Below the pieces are notes generated by a model. It saw only the letters and a list, made by a program, of their open reading frames with translations. It searched no databases and was not told where the DNA came from. A program made the translations under genes and the position numbers. From assembly GCA_007859835.1 (NCBI GenBank), contig SJPJ01000001.1:5385377-5437769 (forward strand): a DNA stretch of 52,393 bases, written 5' to 3'. This DNA is from Novipirellula herctigrandis (GTDB lineage: Bacteria; Planctomycetota; Planctomycetia; Pirellulales; Pirellulaceae). Shown here in pieces: positions 1 through 8,541 of the stretch (position 1 is the first letter of the stretch; every line of letters begins with the position of its first letter).

Positions 1-1
1 A

Positions 2-127
2 GCTGGTAATTCACGTGCGCAAACCGTTTACCTCGGTGCTGGCAACGCGGGAATCAAGAGCCCGTACGGCTTGTGGGGTGCATTGGGCACGCGAGCGAGC
101 AAAGAAACCGAATCATTGGAAGACTAG
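2..127 (+). CDS. DUF1559 protein, 3' end only
   Basis: The last 41 codons of a gene cut by the left window edge. The tail reads SPYGLWGALGTRASKE, which closely matches the C-terminus of the complete DUF1559 protein at 47313-48506 (SPYGLFGALSTRGAKE). This ending is typical of the planctomycete family with a pilin-like N-terminal segment and a C-terminal H-x9-DG domain. These are abundant surface-associated or pseudopilin-like proteins of unknown function. The stop is TAG at 125-127 and a hairpin terminator follows. Only the extreme C-terminus is visible, so the assignment rests on the paralogue in this window. Confidence 0.8.
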   Translation, partial: AGNSRAQTVYLGAGNAGIKSPYGLWGALGTRASKETESLED

Positions 128-172
128 TTTCGCGTGAGCGACGCTTTTGAAATCCAAGATTCAAATCATTCC

Positions 173-209
173 ACCCGGTTGTACATCTCGTGCAATCGGG
201 TCTTTTTTT
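173..209 (+). terminator. Intrinsic terminator of the DUF1559 gene
   Basis: A 9-bp stem (173-181 with 193-201, one G-T pair), an 11-nt loop and a run of seven T (203-209) lie 46 bases after the stop codon. This is a textbook rho-independent terminator on the plus strand. The bases from here to 401 hold nothing else I can support. Confidence 0.85.
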
Positions 210-401
210 GTCCTTTGGACAAACTAAAGCAGTTCAATAAGGTGAGATTGGAAAAGGGGAGAAGTACCTCGTCCTTTTACCTCATGTTGGAGACTTTCGT
301 CTTTGCCAACAATGCCCTCATGGTCGACTGACCCTTTGATTCGGTGATCTCGAAGGAGAATTCCAATCGCTCGGTTCAGGACAGCCAAATGGCTGCATGA
401 T

Positions 402-1496
402 TTACGATGGTAGTTTTGGCAAACGTCTTGATGGGGGACGCTTTGGTTCCCACAAATCTTCGACTTGTTGACCACCTGCTTCGGCTCGGACGAGTAGATA
501 GATTCCGCCGACGAGGGCCCATGAAAATGCAAAACATGTAGCCATGGGGATGATGGCAAGCATGCGACCGATCAATCGTTCGAGACCATCGGGTGCACCT
601 GCCCATTGCAAAATAGCTAACGCGATCATGCCTGCAGCCGAAACAATCCCCGTGATCAGAAACGTCACGACTAGCAACAGAATGAACGCAACCAATGCGT
701 TAAGTATCAAATGCAAAGGCCGGCGATAAAGGTATTCATAACCACGGCTGAGTGAATCGAGTGCGTCGGGGTCGCGCTCGTTCGCCAATGCGGACCAAGC
801 CAACGGTACTGCGACGTTCGCACCGAAGGCCAAGATTCCGCACGGTATACTGATCAAGACAATCGCGACCGCAGCGGGTGCAAGCAGCCATGGGGATTCT
901 GGGGCCATTTGTGTTACGAGCGTGATCAAGTAAATCGCTAGGCCCATGACCAGTACACACGCCAAGGGCACGATAGCGGTTACCCATGCGGCAGGTGAAC
1001 GGCGCAGCGCGATTCGCCAAACGTCCCTCAGACTCATCATCGATCGACCGGCCGTCAACAACGCGCCTTGGCGAACAAACACAATCGCCGCCGGTGACCA
1101 AATCAACACGGTCCAAAGGATCGAGCCGAATTGGCGCAAAATGCGGATGTCGTTAATCGTGGGGCTTAGGACAGTGGTTGCGTTCATCAACCGAACAAAA
1201 CGCATTGTCGTCATCAGTGAATCTTGCGACGCACTGACCGCCGACGCGGATTTACCATCGATCGCGACTAATTCAAGTTGTTCGCCAAGAATCCAGTGCT
1301 GGCCCAACCACCAAATTAAGAGCGTGACCACGCCCATCAAGATCATTGGCGGCGAACCGGCAAGCCGAAGCGTTCGCACCAAACGCAACCACGCAAACAC
1401 ATCAATCCATTCCCGCACACGGCCAAGAATACCGGTTTCCAGGTCATGGCCTTGGTGTGTCTGAGGTCGTTCGGGAGTCGGGGTTTCTGGTGCCAC
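402..1496 (-). CDS. Multi-pass membrane protein of unknown function
   Basis: A 364-residue integral membrane protein with about six hydrophobic segments, near residues 46-68, 127-150, 165-190, 198-228, 260-295 and 305-335. A charged, proline-rich N-terminus and a basic C-terminal tail (WEPKRPPSRRLPKLPS) flank them. The start is GTG at 1496: the next in-frame codons upstream run to a TAA with no ATG between. I recognise no catalytic or transport motif. A soluble loop at about residues 69-125 contains ordinary polar sequence. The next gene upstream on this strand ends 81 bases away, so the two could be co-transcribed. It looks like one of the large uncharacterised planctomycete membrane families; no function is proposed. 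Confidence 0.75.
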   Translation of the reverse strand: MAPETPTPERPQTHQGHDLETGILGRVREWIDVFAWLRLVRTLRLAGSPPMILMGVVTLLIWWLGQHWILGEQLELVAIDGKSASAVSASQDSLMTTMRFVRLMNATTVLSPTINDIRILRQFGSILWTVLIWSPAAIVFVRQGALLTAGRSMMSLRDVWRIALRRSPAAWVTAIVPLACVLVMGLAIYLITLVTQMAPESPWLLAPAAVAIVLISIPCGILAFGANVAVPLAWSALANERDPDALDSLSRGYEYLYRRPLHLILNALVAFILLLVVTFLITGIVSAAGMIALAILQWAGAPDGLERLIGRMLAIIPMATCFAFSWALVGGIYLLVRAEAGGQQVEDLWEPKRPPSRRLPKLPS

Positions 1497-1577
1497 TTGA
1501 TTCGTCTCGATCGTCGAATTGGATTAATGTCATCACATTTGCGTCCCTGCAATACATAATCTAACGATCAAGTGAGC

Positions 1578-4175
1578 CTAACGAAACGTCACCGAGTGCC
1601 ATTGTCGTGGATCCGCAATGGGGGATCTGGCCGAAGAATCGCCTGCTGCGAGTGTTTTGGCGGATAGGAACCAACTTTGACCGGTATGAATTGGAAGTTC
1701 CATCAAGTCTCGTCGCAGCACGGCCAACTCAAAGCTGACGTAATCGCCTTGTTCCTTCGCTGCGACATACCACGTTGGTTGCCAAGCCGCTTGTCCGTCG
1801 ATGGCATCGTGAGTTTTTCCTGATACCGTGGTTTGCAATTCAAAGGCGGTCAAAAAGTCACGATCGGTGTCAATCGATATCTTTAATCGGTCTGACAACC
1901 GCAAATCATGGTCACGGTTTTTTGACGACGAATCGATGGTTTGTGAATCGGAAAATGATTCTCGATCGCAGCGAACAAACAAGTAGACGAATTTTTCGTC
2001 GTAGGCGATTTGGATCGGTGCTGTGGGGCCATTTGTTGCCAAAGCATCTTGCCAAAACCGCTCGTTTGCAACACCGTCAAGTTTAGGTGGTTTGGTTGTC
2101 GATTTGGCGATCACTTGTTGTATGCCGTCGACGGCAAGTAGGTTCGTCCAAGGGTTGCGTGAGTCGCTATTGGATAGTCGTTGGAAGTTACCGGACGAGG
2201 CGACCGTTGATTGCAACGTTTGCTCATCGCCACGCAGCCGAGCAGCTTCGCCTGCGATCAGCATAATGGGATGAAATTCCCAAGCCAGATCGACTTCGCT
2301 CGACGCTTTTGTTCTGTTTCGGTGCAGTGGCAGCGGCGTTTGATCGACGACCAACAACGGCGAGTTGCCGGATGCCTGAACGATACCACTGGCTTGGATT
2401 TGAAACGGAGAGACGGCCACTTGTTGTACGGCGGGATTTGTGGCGGATTCGGTCATTTGAGCCGCCAAGGTGTGGCCGACAAGGTAGCGTAGGTTTCGCC
2501 ATTCACTGCTTCTTTGAATCGCTTCGAGCCGTAAGGAAGCCCATTTCCCGTAAGAGTGCCCAGCAAAACGTTCGGCCAATTCGGCGAGCAGCGACTCTTG
2601 AAATGCAAGACTTTGTGGTGAGGTTTCCATGTCCAGCGATTCAACTTGCTTTTTTATCACCCAACTCAATCGCAGTTGATCCTCGTTGGCTGTGTGGTCA
2701 AGAAGTTGTTTCAAGGATGCCGCGAAAGCATCGGTCGTGGGGCTACCTTGGATCAATTGATCGATACGGCGTGGTTCGGCAAGTCGAGCTTGCACGACCT
2801 GCAGTTGTCGGCGATTCGCTTTAGCGAACCCCGAGGCTAATTTTTGACCCGACGAGATCGGGATTCCAGTGGTAAGCGATTCGCCTCGCGTTGGTTTGCC
2901 AGCTGAATCATAGGTAAACCGAAGCGAAAGGATCGGCTCGGTTGATAACATCGGAGCAACCAGCTGCAATGCATCCTCCCAGAGATCGCCCGCCAGAGCA
3001 CCAGCGACGGTCATCATGGCGCTGCTGTGGATCGCATGGTCGCCCCCTTTTGCGAAAGTGTAGCGGACCACGCGAGGAACGCCGGCTGTGATAGCGACTT
3101 GTGAAAACGCATTGGCTGTTTGCCGGTCAAGCGAATGATCCAGCACCACGACACTCGGTCGATGGATTGCGATCCAATTTTTTGCTTCGGCGATGATGGC
3201 TTGGGCGTTTTGTCCATCGGGATCGATTTGATCCAACGAGGCAGCCGCTAAATTTGCGGCTGCTTGTTTGGCGATCGCCAAATCAATGGCTGATGCATCT
3301 CGGTTCGGAGAGACGTGAGTATGTGGCGACACGGGATCACGGACCAAAATCGAGACTCGTTGTCGATTCTCCATTGCCTCGCTGCCGATCAGCGGCCAAG
3401 GCACTGTGGAAGGGGTTTTGGCGACAACAAGGATCGAGCATCGACGAGCGTCGCCTCGGATGGTTTTCCATTGTTTGGGTCCCCGCTCTCCCCTTAAAAT
3501 CATGCCATGATCGCACGCGGCAAACCAAGTGGTGTCGGTTTGTGCGACATCGCGAACGATCGTTAACGCACCCGTCGATTGGACCCACGCTAGACGAACC
3601 GAGGATTTTGTTTCCGGGGCCAATTCCGGGGCACCGTCGAGTTCTCCGGTGCTTTCCCATGAACGTCCGCGATCATGCGTTTCAAATTCGTGGCTTTCGG
3701 CAACGGGCGACCAATCGGCTACGGCGACCACAGCGTTATCTTCGTCACGTTTTTGTAACGATCGCAAATAAGGTAGCTCTTGACTACTGCTGGGGTGCCA
3801 ATGCTTGCCGCCGTCGTTGGTCCACAACGCGACGCCACGGCCGATTCGAGTGATACGGTCATATTGCCCGCCGATGACGACCGCTTCGAGATTGCTTAGC
3901 CAAACGACATCGGTCAAACCGCACGTAACGCCGCTCGGTTGGGTTCGCCAATTTTCGCCCTCGTCGTCACTTAGCAGGATCGTGCCGTGGTCTCCGACGG
4001 CTAAACCGCGTAGGCCGTTCGGGCTAAACGTGATGGCTTGCAGCGACGCATCCTCTCGCAGCGATTTGGATTGCGTATAGCTCGGTGGCGAATCGAGAAA
4101 CGCTTCCGCTGCAAGCTTCGTTGAGTTTGAAAGTATCCCTACTAGCGCTACGGCTAGGAACGCGACGATTCTCAT
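1578..4175 (-). CDS. Secreted propeller / CBM9-like protein
   Basis: An 865-residue exported protein. The chosen ATG at 4175 overlaps the crcB stop as ATGA, and AAAGGA lies about 8 bases upstream; another ATG three codons earlier is possible. A signal peptide (MRIVAFLAVALVGILS...) comes first. Residues of about 30-260 contain repeated Asp-box or YCF48/BNR-type blades (VGDHGTILLSDDEGENW, WTNDGGKHW, THDRGRSW), the signature of beta-propellers. A helical, Ala/Leu-rich middle of unclear fold follows. The last 180 residues (PKLDGVANERFWQDA, then AYDEKFVYLFVRCDRE) match the CBM9-like family that binds sugars or haem. The combination suggests a secreted or periplasmic binding protein. No enzyme active site was recognised. 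Confidence 0.75.
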   Translation of the reverse strand: MRIVAFLAVALVGILSNSTKLAAEAFLDSPPSYTQSKSLREDASLQAITFSPNGLRGLAVGDHGTILLSDDEGENWRTQPSGVTCGLTDVVWLSNLEAVVIGGQYDRITRIGRGVALWTNDGGKHWHPSSSQELPYLRSLQKRDEDNAVVAVADWSPVAESHEFETHDRGRSWESTGELDGAPELAPETKSSVRLAWVQSTGALTIVRDVAQTDTTWFAACDHGMILRGERGPKQWKTIRGDARRCSILVVAKTPSTVPWPLIGSEAMENRQRVSILVRDPVSPHTHVSPNRDASAIDLAIAKQAAANLAAASLDQIDPDGQNAQAIIAEAKNWIAIHRPSVVVLDHSLDRQTANAFSQVAITAGVPRVVRYTFAKGGDHAIHSSAMMTVAGALAGDLWEDALQLVAPMLSTEPILSLRFTYDSAGKPTRGESLTTGIPISSGQKLASGFAKANRRQLQVVQARLAEPRRIDQLIQGSPTTDAFAASLKQLLDHTANEDQLRLSWVIKKQVESLDMETSPQSLAFQESLLAELAERFAGHSYGKWASLRLEAIQRSSEWRNLRYLVGHTLAAQMTESATNPAVQQVAVSPFQIQASGIVQASGNSPLLVVDQTPLPLHRNRTKASSEVDLAWEFHPIMLIAGEAARLRGDEQTLQSTVASSGNFQRLSNSDSRNPWTNLLAVDGIQQVIAKSTTKPPKLDGVANERFWQDALATNGPTAPIQIAYDEKFVYLFVRCDRESFSDSQTIDSSSKNRDHDLRLSDRLKISIDTDRDFLTAFELQTTVSGKTHDAIDGQAAWQPTWYVAAKEQGDYVSFELAVLRRDLMELPIHTGQSWFLSAKTLAAGDSSARSPIADPRQWHSVTFR

Positions 4176-4564
4176 CCCATCCATCCTTTGACCAAAATCA
4201 TGGCTGTGAAGAGAGCTCCCCAGCCTAAAATTAAATTTGCACCGACGTAGGTGCCTGCAGCGAACCATCGCTCCTCACTCGCCAAGAACATTGACTCGGC
4301 TGCAAAGGTGGAAAACGTCGTCAGGGCGCCTAGGAAACCGACTCGGATGCCCAGCACTGCGCGAGGCGAAAAGAGGTCCGACGCGACACAATATTCCGCT
4401 AGGCCGCCGATTGCGGCGCAGCCGACCACGTTAGCAATCGTGGTACCTAGCATTGCGCTGCTGCCGGGAATCGAGACCATTGCCAGGGTGATTAGGTAGC
4501 GAGCGACCGCTCCGATGGCTCCTCCTGCTGCGACGGCTGCTAGATTGAGCCAACTTGTCATCAT
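4172..4564 (-). CDS. crcB: CrcB/Fluc fluoride channel
   Basis: A small membrane protein, 130 residues from ATG 4564, of the CrcB (Fluc) family of dual-topology fluoride channels that export toxic fluoride. Family hallmarks are GGAIGAVARY near the N-terminus, a conserved Asn in the second helix (TTIANVVGC), and GFLGALTTFSTFAAE, the TTFSTF motif that lines the fluoride path. Four hydrophobic helices fit the usual 120-130 residue length. GTG codons at 4567 and 4600 are alternative starts, but the two ATGs at 4564 and 4561 give the normal family length. Its stop overlaps the start of the next gene. A fluoride riboswitch is the expected control, but none was recognised upstream. Confidence 0.88.
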   Translation of the reverse strand: MMTSWLNLAAVAAGGAIGAVARYLITLAMVSIPGSSAMLGTTIANVVGCAAIGGLAEYCVASDLFSPRAVLGIRVGFLGALTTFSTFAAESMFLASEERWFAAGTYVGANLILGWGALFTAMILVKGWMG

Positions 4565-4935
4565 CACTAACCGATTTAACCATTGCCTAAGTTGGGGCAC
4601 GAACTTACTTTAGATGCATCGAACTACAAGTTGCGTAGATTCGGGGTTTTCGCCCGCCGCGTAAACTCCAATTTTTTGCCTTCTTCGCTCTGTGAGGTCG
4701 ATAGCGGGCTCGATCTCGTCGCTTTTTGACCGCTTTTTCGAATCTCAAAGCTTACGACTCTCCCCCAAATTCTGTAAATTCCCGCTAATTCGTGGCTGTC
4801 CTGGCAAACCTTTGCACCAAGATCTTTGTCAGAACTAGACGCGAGCGAAACTCAAAACATCTGTATTCCACTCCGTTAACATGTATCGGTCGATCATGTT
4901 AACCCCGTTTTCCCCTTTCCGTGCTGACTGAACTG
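4565..4935. other. Divergent intergenic region crcB / ilvB
   Basis: A 371-base region between divergently transcribed crcB and acetolactate synthase. No reading frame of coding quality is seen. The only strong structure is the palindrome at 4875-4903, described separately. Promoters for both genes are expected here, but I see no convincing -35/-10 pair. Confidence 0.5.
4875..4903. promoter_or_regulatory. Perfect 9-bp palindrome ahead of ilvB
   Basis: GTTAACATG (4875-4883) and CATGTTAAC (4895-4903) form a perfect 9-bp inverted repeat around an 11-base spacer, whose ATC and GAT can pair further. It ends 32 bases before the ilvB ATG. A dimeric repressor or activator site, or an RNA hairpin in the leader, would both fit. 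No T-run follows (CCCCGTTTTCCCC), so it is not a standard terminator. Confidence 0.5.
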
Positions 4936-6711
4936 ATGAGTACTGTTAAAGCTGCCGCTACTGAGCCCCAAGTGATGACCGGAGCCGATATCCTGGTCAA
5001 ATCCCTCGTGGATCATGGCGTCGAAGTGCTGTTTGCCTACCCCGGTGGTTGCAGTATGCCGCTGCATCAGGCGCTCACCCGCTTTGGACATTCGATCCGC
5101 ACGATTTTGCCGCGACATGAACAAGGCGGCGGTTTCGCCGCTCAAGGATACTCGCGAAGTACCGGAAAAGTCGGCGTCGTGATGGCCACCAGTGGTCCGG
5201 GGGCGACAAACCTTGTTACCGCCATCGCCGATGCCAAGCTCGATAGTGTTCCGATGCTTTGTATCACCGGCCAAGTTGCCACCGGGGCGATTGGTTCCGA
5301 CGCGTTCCAAGAAACACCGATGGTCGAAATTTGTCGCGGCATCACCAAACATCACTATTTGGTGACCGACATCGCCGATTTGCCTCGAGTGATGAAGGAG
5401 GCGTTCTTCATTGCCACCAGCGGACGGCCGGGACCCGTGTTGGTCGATTTGCCAAAAGATATCCAACTCAGCACGCTGGAAATCGACATGGATCCGTCGA
5501 TGAATTTGCCGGGCTACGAACCGGCGCCCCCGACGGTTCCCTCCGAAACAATCCGGCAAATTGCCGCCGCGATCAAGTCGTCGCACCGACCCATCCTTTA
5601 CGCGGGCGGTGGCATCGTGATGGGCGGGGCGAGTGAAGAACTACGCGAATTCGTTCGTAAGTCAGGGATTCCCGTTACAACAACGATTATGGGGATCGGT
5701 GCGATTCCACCCGAAGACGATCATGCGATGTCTTGGCTTGGCATGCACGGCGCTGCCTACGCCAACTACGCCGTTCGCGATTGCGATCTGTTGATTGCCT
5801 TGGGCGTTCGATTTGATGATCGTGTGACGGGCAAGGTCGAAGCATTCGCCAAAGACGCCAAGATCATTCATGTTGATATCGACTCATCGGAACTGAACAA
5901 GAACAAACAAGCGCACATCGCCGTTCGTGGTGATGTGAAGCAAGTGCTGACGGAACTTAACAAGGTGGTGCAAAAACCGGAAATCGCTCAGTGGCAGGAC
6001 CACTGCGATAAACTCAAGGCAAAGCATCCGTTCCGTTACGACGAGAATTTCGATGGGATCTTGCAACAACATGCAATCAAGACCCTCAGTGATATGACCG
6101 CGGACATGGATACCTATGTAACGGTGGGTGTCGGACAGCATCAAATGTGGGCTGCCCAGTTCTTTCAATTCCGTCGCCCAAGGACATGGCACAGCAGCAG
6201 TGGGCTTGGGACGATGGGATTCGGGCTTCCCGCAGCGATGGGCGTTCAAGCGGCGCACCCGGATGCATTGGTCATCGATATCGATGGCGACGGCAGTTTT
6301 CAAATGAATATCCAGGAATTGGCTACCTGCTTCTGCGAAGAATTGCCCGTCAAGGTTCTGCTACTAAACAACCAGCACCTTGGAATGGTGGTTCAGTGGG
6401 AAGACCGTTTCATGGATCGAAATCGCGCTCACACCTATCTAGGCCCGATTCGGCATGACGAGGCGTCAGGCAAGAGCAATGCGGACCGTTTCACCTACGC
6501 CGAAGACCGATATCCCGACTATGTGCAGATCGCCAAAGGTTACGGTTGCGGCGCTGCAACGGTACGCGAAAAGGGCGACTTGGAGGCGGCGCTGCGAGAA
6601 ATGATCGACCACAAAGGGCCCTATCTATTGGATGTCCAAGTGCCGTACCAAGAGCACGTGTTGCCGATGATTCCGGGCAATATGACCGTTGATGACATGA
6701 TTTTGGAGTAA
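4936..6711 (+). CDS. ilvB: Acetolactate synthase, large subunit
   Basis: A 591-residue ThDP enzyme that condenses two pyruvates to 2-acetolactate (or pyruvate with 2-oxobutyrate), the first common step of valine, leucine and isoleucine synthesis. Visible motifs are FAYPGG, the cofactor-activating Glu in [20 protein letters not shown], the FAD/ThDP core [17 protein letters not shown], and the ThDP-Mg motif from [12 protein letters not shown] to [15 protein letters not shown]. Near the C-terminus a loop after the HTYLG motif ([20 protein letters not shown]) is longer than in enterobacterial enzymes. ATG 4936 is chosen over GTG 4921 because the sequence between them is not family-like. No ilvN/ilvH regulatory subunit gene lies beside it, so it must be elsewhere. 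Confidence 0.93.
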   Translation: MSTVKAAATEPQVMTGADILVKSLVDHGVEVLFAYPGGCSMPLHQALTRFGHSIRTILPRHEQGGGFAAQGYSRSTGKVGVVMATSGPGATNLVTAIADAKLDSVPMLCITGQVATGAIGSDAFQETPMVEICRGITKHHYLVTDIADLPRVMKEAFFIATSGRPGPVLVDLPKDIQLSTLEIDMDPSMNLPGYEPAPPTVPSETIRQIAAAIKSSHRPILYAGGGIVMGGASEELREFVRKSGIPVTTTIMGIGAIPPEDDHAMSWLGMHGAAYANYAVRDCDLLIALGVRFDDRVTGKVEAFAKDAKIIHVDIDSSELNKNKQAHIAVRGDVKQVLTELNKVVQKPEIAQWQDHCDKLKAKHPFRYDENFDGILQQHAIKTLSDMTADMDTYVTVGVGQHQMWAAQFFQFRRPRTWHSSSGLGTMGFGLPAAMGVQAAHPDALVIDIDGDGSFQMNIQELATCFCEELPVKVLLLNNQHLGMVVQWEDRFMDRNRAHTYLGPIRHDEASGKSNADRFTYAEDRYPDYVQIAKGYGCGAATVREKGDLEAALREMIDHKGPYLLDVQVPYQEHVLPMIPGNMTVDDMILE

Positions 6712-6734
6712 TTCACTCTCAGAATGGAATTAAT

Positions 6735-6755
6735 GCGCAGTCAAAACGACTGCGC
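6735..6755 (+). terminator. Hairpin after ilvB
   Basis: A perfect 8-bp stem (GCGCAGTC / GACTGCGC) with a 5-base loop lies 23 bases after the ilvB stop. No clear T-run follows, so it may be a factor-dependent or weak terminator. A second perfect 8-bp hairpin (AAGTGCTT / AAGCACTT, 6790-6812) is in the leader of the next gene. Confidence 0.4.
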
Positions 6756-6938
6756 TATTGAATTGCAGTCGGTGTCCCGTTTTTGTGATAAGTGCTTAAC
6801 AAGAAAGCACTTAGTGCGAAATGTTGCGTGGTTGGCACGTCTCATGCTCTTTTGTCTGAAAGAGCTGTCGCTTCTCGAATAGGTTTAACCTCTGCGCGGC
6901 TGCAAGACCCTCTCCCTCCTCATTTCAGGACACAAGAT

Positions 6939-7349
6939 ATGATTAAGAAAATTTTGGTTGCTGCGGCAATGATTGTCGGTACGGCTGTGTGGTCAGCTGA
7001 CGCGAAAGCGGACCACGGATGCTATGGACCAAGCTATTACGGCGGACATGGACATCATCACTCCAGCCATCGCTACTCCAGCCATCGCTACTCTGGCCAT
7101 CGCTACTCTGGCCATCGCTACTCTGGTCATCACAGCGGCGGGCTCTATCGTGGTGGGCCTGTGGGCGGCTACGGCTACACTCCATATCACTCAGGTTTCG
7201 GTCGCTATTCGGCGACCTATCGAAGTTATGGGTATCCGAGTATTTCGCCTTACCGATCGTATTACGGTGGTGGCTTCGGCTATCCATCGTACGGCCGTAG
7301 TGGGGTTACGATTGGACGAGGCGGAGTCTCGATTGGAATTGGATTCTAA
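6939..7349 (+). CDS. Gly/Tyr/His-rich secreted protein with repeats
   Basis: A 136-residue exported protein. ATG 6939 has AGGA 8 bases upstream and opens a clean signal peptide (MIKKILVAAAMIVGTAVWSA, cleavage near DAKA-DHG). The mature part is low complexity: a His/Ser/Tyr block with tandem RYSGH-type pentapeptides (residues about 42-70), then Gly/Tyr-rich stretches, ending in GVTIGRGGVSIGIGF. A longer frame opening upstream adds a segment without a signal peptide and is rejected. The His density could bind metal and the composition suits a cell-surface or matrix protein, but function is unknown. Similar short Gly/Tyr-rich exported proteins are common in planctomycetes. Confidence 0.75.
   Translation: MIKKILVAAAMIVGTAVWSADAKADHGCYGPSYYGGHGHHHSSHRYSSHRYSGHRYSGHRYSGHHSGGLYRGGPVGGYGYTPYHSGFGRYSATYRSYGYPSISPYRSYYGGGFGYPSYGRSGVTIGRGGVSIGIGF
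7071..7130 (+). repeat. 15-bp tandem repeat, four copies
   Basis: Four head-to-tail copies of a 15-base unit (CGCTACTCTGGCCAT with minor changes), preceded by a partial copy at 7061-7070. They encode the RYSGH/RYSSH pentapeptides. Copies 2 and 3 are identical, which suggests recent slippage-type expansion. Confidence 0.9.
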
Positions 7350-7577
7350 GCCAGTCGCCTCGTTGCCAGTTCGCTGGATTGATAAGTCAGCGAATCAAGT
7401 GAATTAAAACGTCCGCCGTGTTTGCCAAAACGTGTTAACGACCGTTGTGGGTGAAAGCGGCGGATTTTCTTTTGCAGAGGTCTCTTTGCTAGCTGGCATT
7501 TTGCACACCTTCGTTATGATAGACTTACTTGGCGCAAACCTATTTTCAAATTTTTCGAATGAGCGGGATATATATCG

Positions 7578-8279
7578 ATGGACGCTGGCAAAATTCTAGG
7601 AGCCATGATTGGACAGCGAGTCGGTCGTGGGGGGGCGAACGGAAAGGTTCTATCACGCGTGCTTGAGGGGATTGCCGCGGCGGCTGATGACGATCACTGC
7701 GACCATGTGGATCCACGATTCACTCGCGATTATCATCCGCACTACGAGAGCATGGTGCGCGATTCCGTTGTTCGGCATCATCGCTCGGGTGGTCGTTATC
7801 CGGCGGATACCGACCGTTGGCTTCAGCAGCATTACCCGCCCGCACAACATCCCCCATCGCGACAACGGCCTCATTCACATCGTCCTCAGGTCAACTATCC
7901 CACGCAACCACATCCGAGCGGTTTGGAGTGTGACCGCAGAGCCGAGGTGTTGATTTTGGCAATGATCATGGCAGTCCAAGCCGATGGTAGGGTCGATCAG
8001 CGTGAACGAGATAAGATAATCGAAAAGCTCTATCCGCTCGATCAGTTCGAGATCGACTTTTTGCGTCGCGAATTCGATCGGATCCATCGGATCAGCGATC
8101 TTGCCGGTGCGGTCCCACGTGGGATGGAGTACGAAGTTTATGCGGTTTCGCTTTTGGCTATGGATGTCGATACACGCCAAGAACTGATGTATCTGCGGAC
8201 GCTAGCCAATGCATTGAACATTGACCCACGAACATGCAATCAAATGCACCGGCGCTACGGAGCGCCGACGGCGTTTTAG
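7578..8279 (+). CDS. DUF533 / TerB-like protein
   Basis: A 233-residue protein. The N-terminus (MDAGKILGAMIGQRVG) and the C-terminal helical half (residues about 115-230, with EVLILAMIMAVQADGRVDQRERDKI and LLAMDVDTRQELMYLRTLA) match the DUF533 family, which has a TerB-like all-helical fold; the acidic ADGRVDQRE stretch is the typical TerB metal-loop position. The middle (about 45-115) is His/Pro/Arg-rich and probably disordered. E. coli YebE is a relative of unknown function, linked to envelope stress. A purine-rich GAGCGGG lies about 11 bases before the ATG. A 6-bp hairpin (8251-8266) overlaps the end of the coding sequence and is followed by T-rich DNA, a possible weak terminator. Confidence 0.8.
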   Translation: MDAGKILGAMIGQRVGRGGANGKVLSRVLEGIAAAADDDHCDHVDPRFTRDYHPHYESMVRDSVVRHHRSGGRYPADTDRWLQQHYPPAQHPPSRQRPHSHRPQVNYPTQPHPSGLECDRRAEVLILAMIMAVQADGRVDQRERDKIIEKLYPLDQFEIDFLRREFDRIHRISDLAGAVPRGMEYEVYAVSLLAMDVDTRQELMYLRTLANALNIDPRTCNQMHRRYGAPTAF

Positions 8280-8541
8280 TTGTTTTGACGCAAAGTGAAG
8301 TATTGGTTCACGGGGTGATAGCCCGTTTGCTGGGCCGGTGGATGTTGCTGGGATGCAATGAGTTGCACGTGTCATTTTGGGGAGAATTCAGGGCATGGCA
8401 TCCTCATTCATTTTTCATCGCTGCGATTCTTCATAGCCACTGATAACGCATTGCCAACATGCCCTTCGGTAGCAATAGGCCCGTTGGTATCTGTGTCGTA
8501 GCGAATGGAATTCGCGAAAAATAACTTTGCGCAAGGTGCGG

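Noticed and set aside
4565-4935. Possible fluoride riboswitch before crcB
   Set aside because: I looked for the crcB RNA consensus (GGNGAUGG... with CCGCU and pseudoknot) on the minus strand and did not find it.
4894-5586. A 230-codon open frame antisense to ilvB
   Set aside because: Covered by a clear acetolactate synthase; residue content is Gly/Arg-rich shadow sequence.
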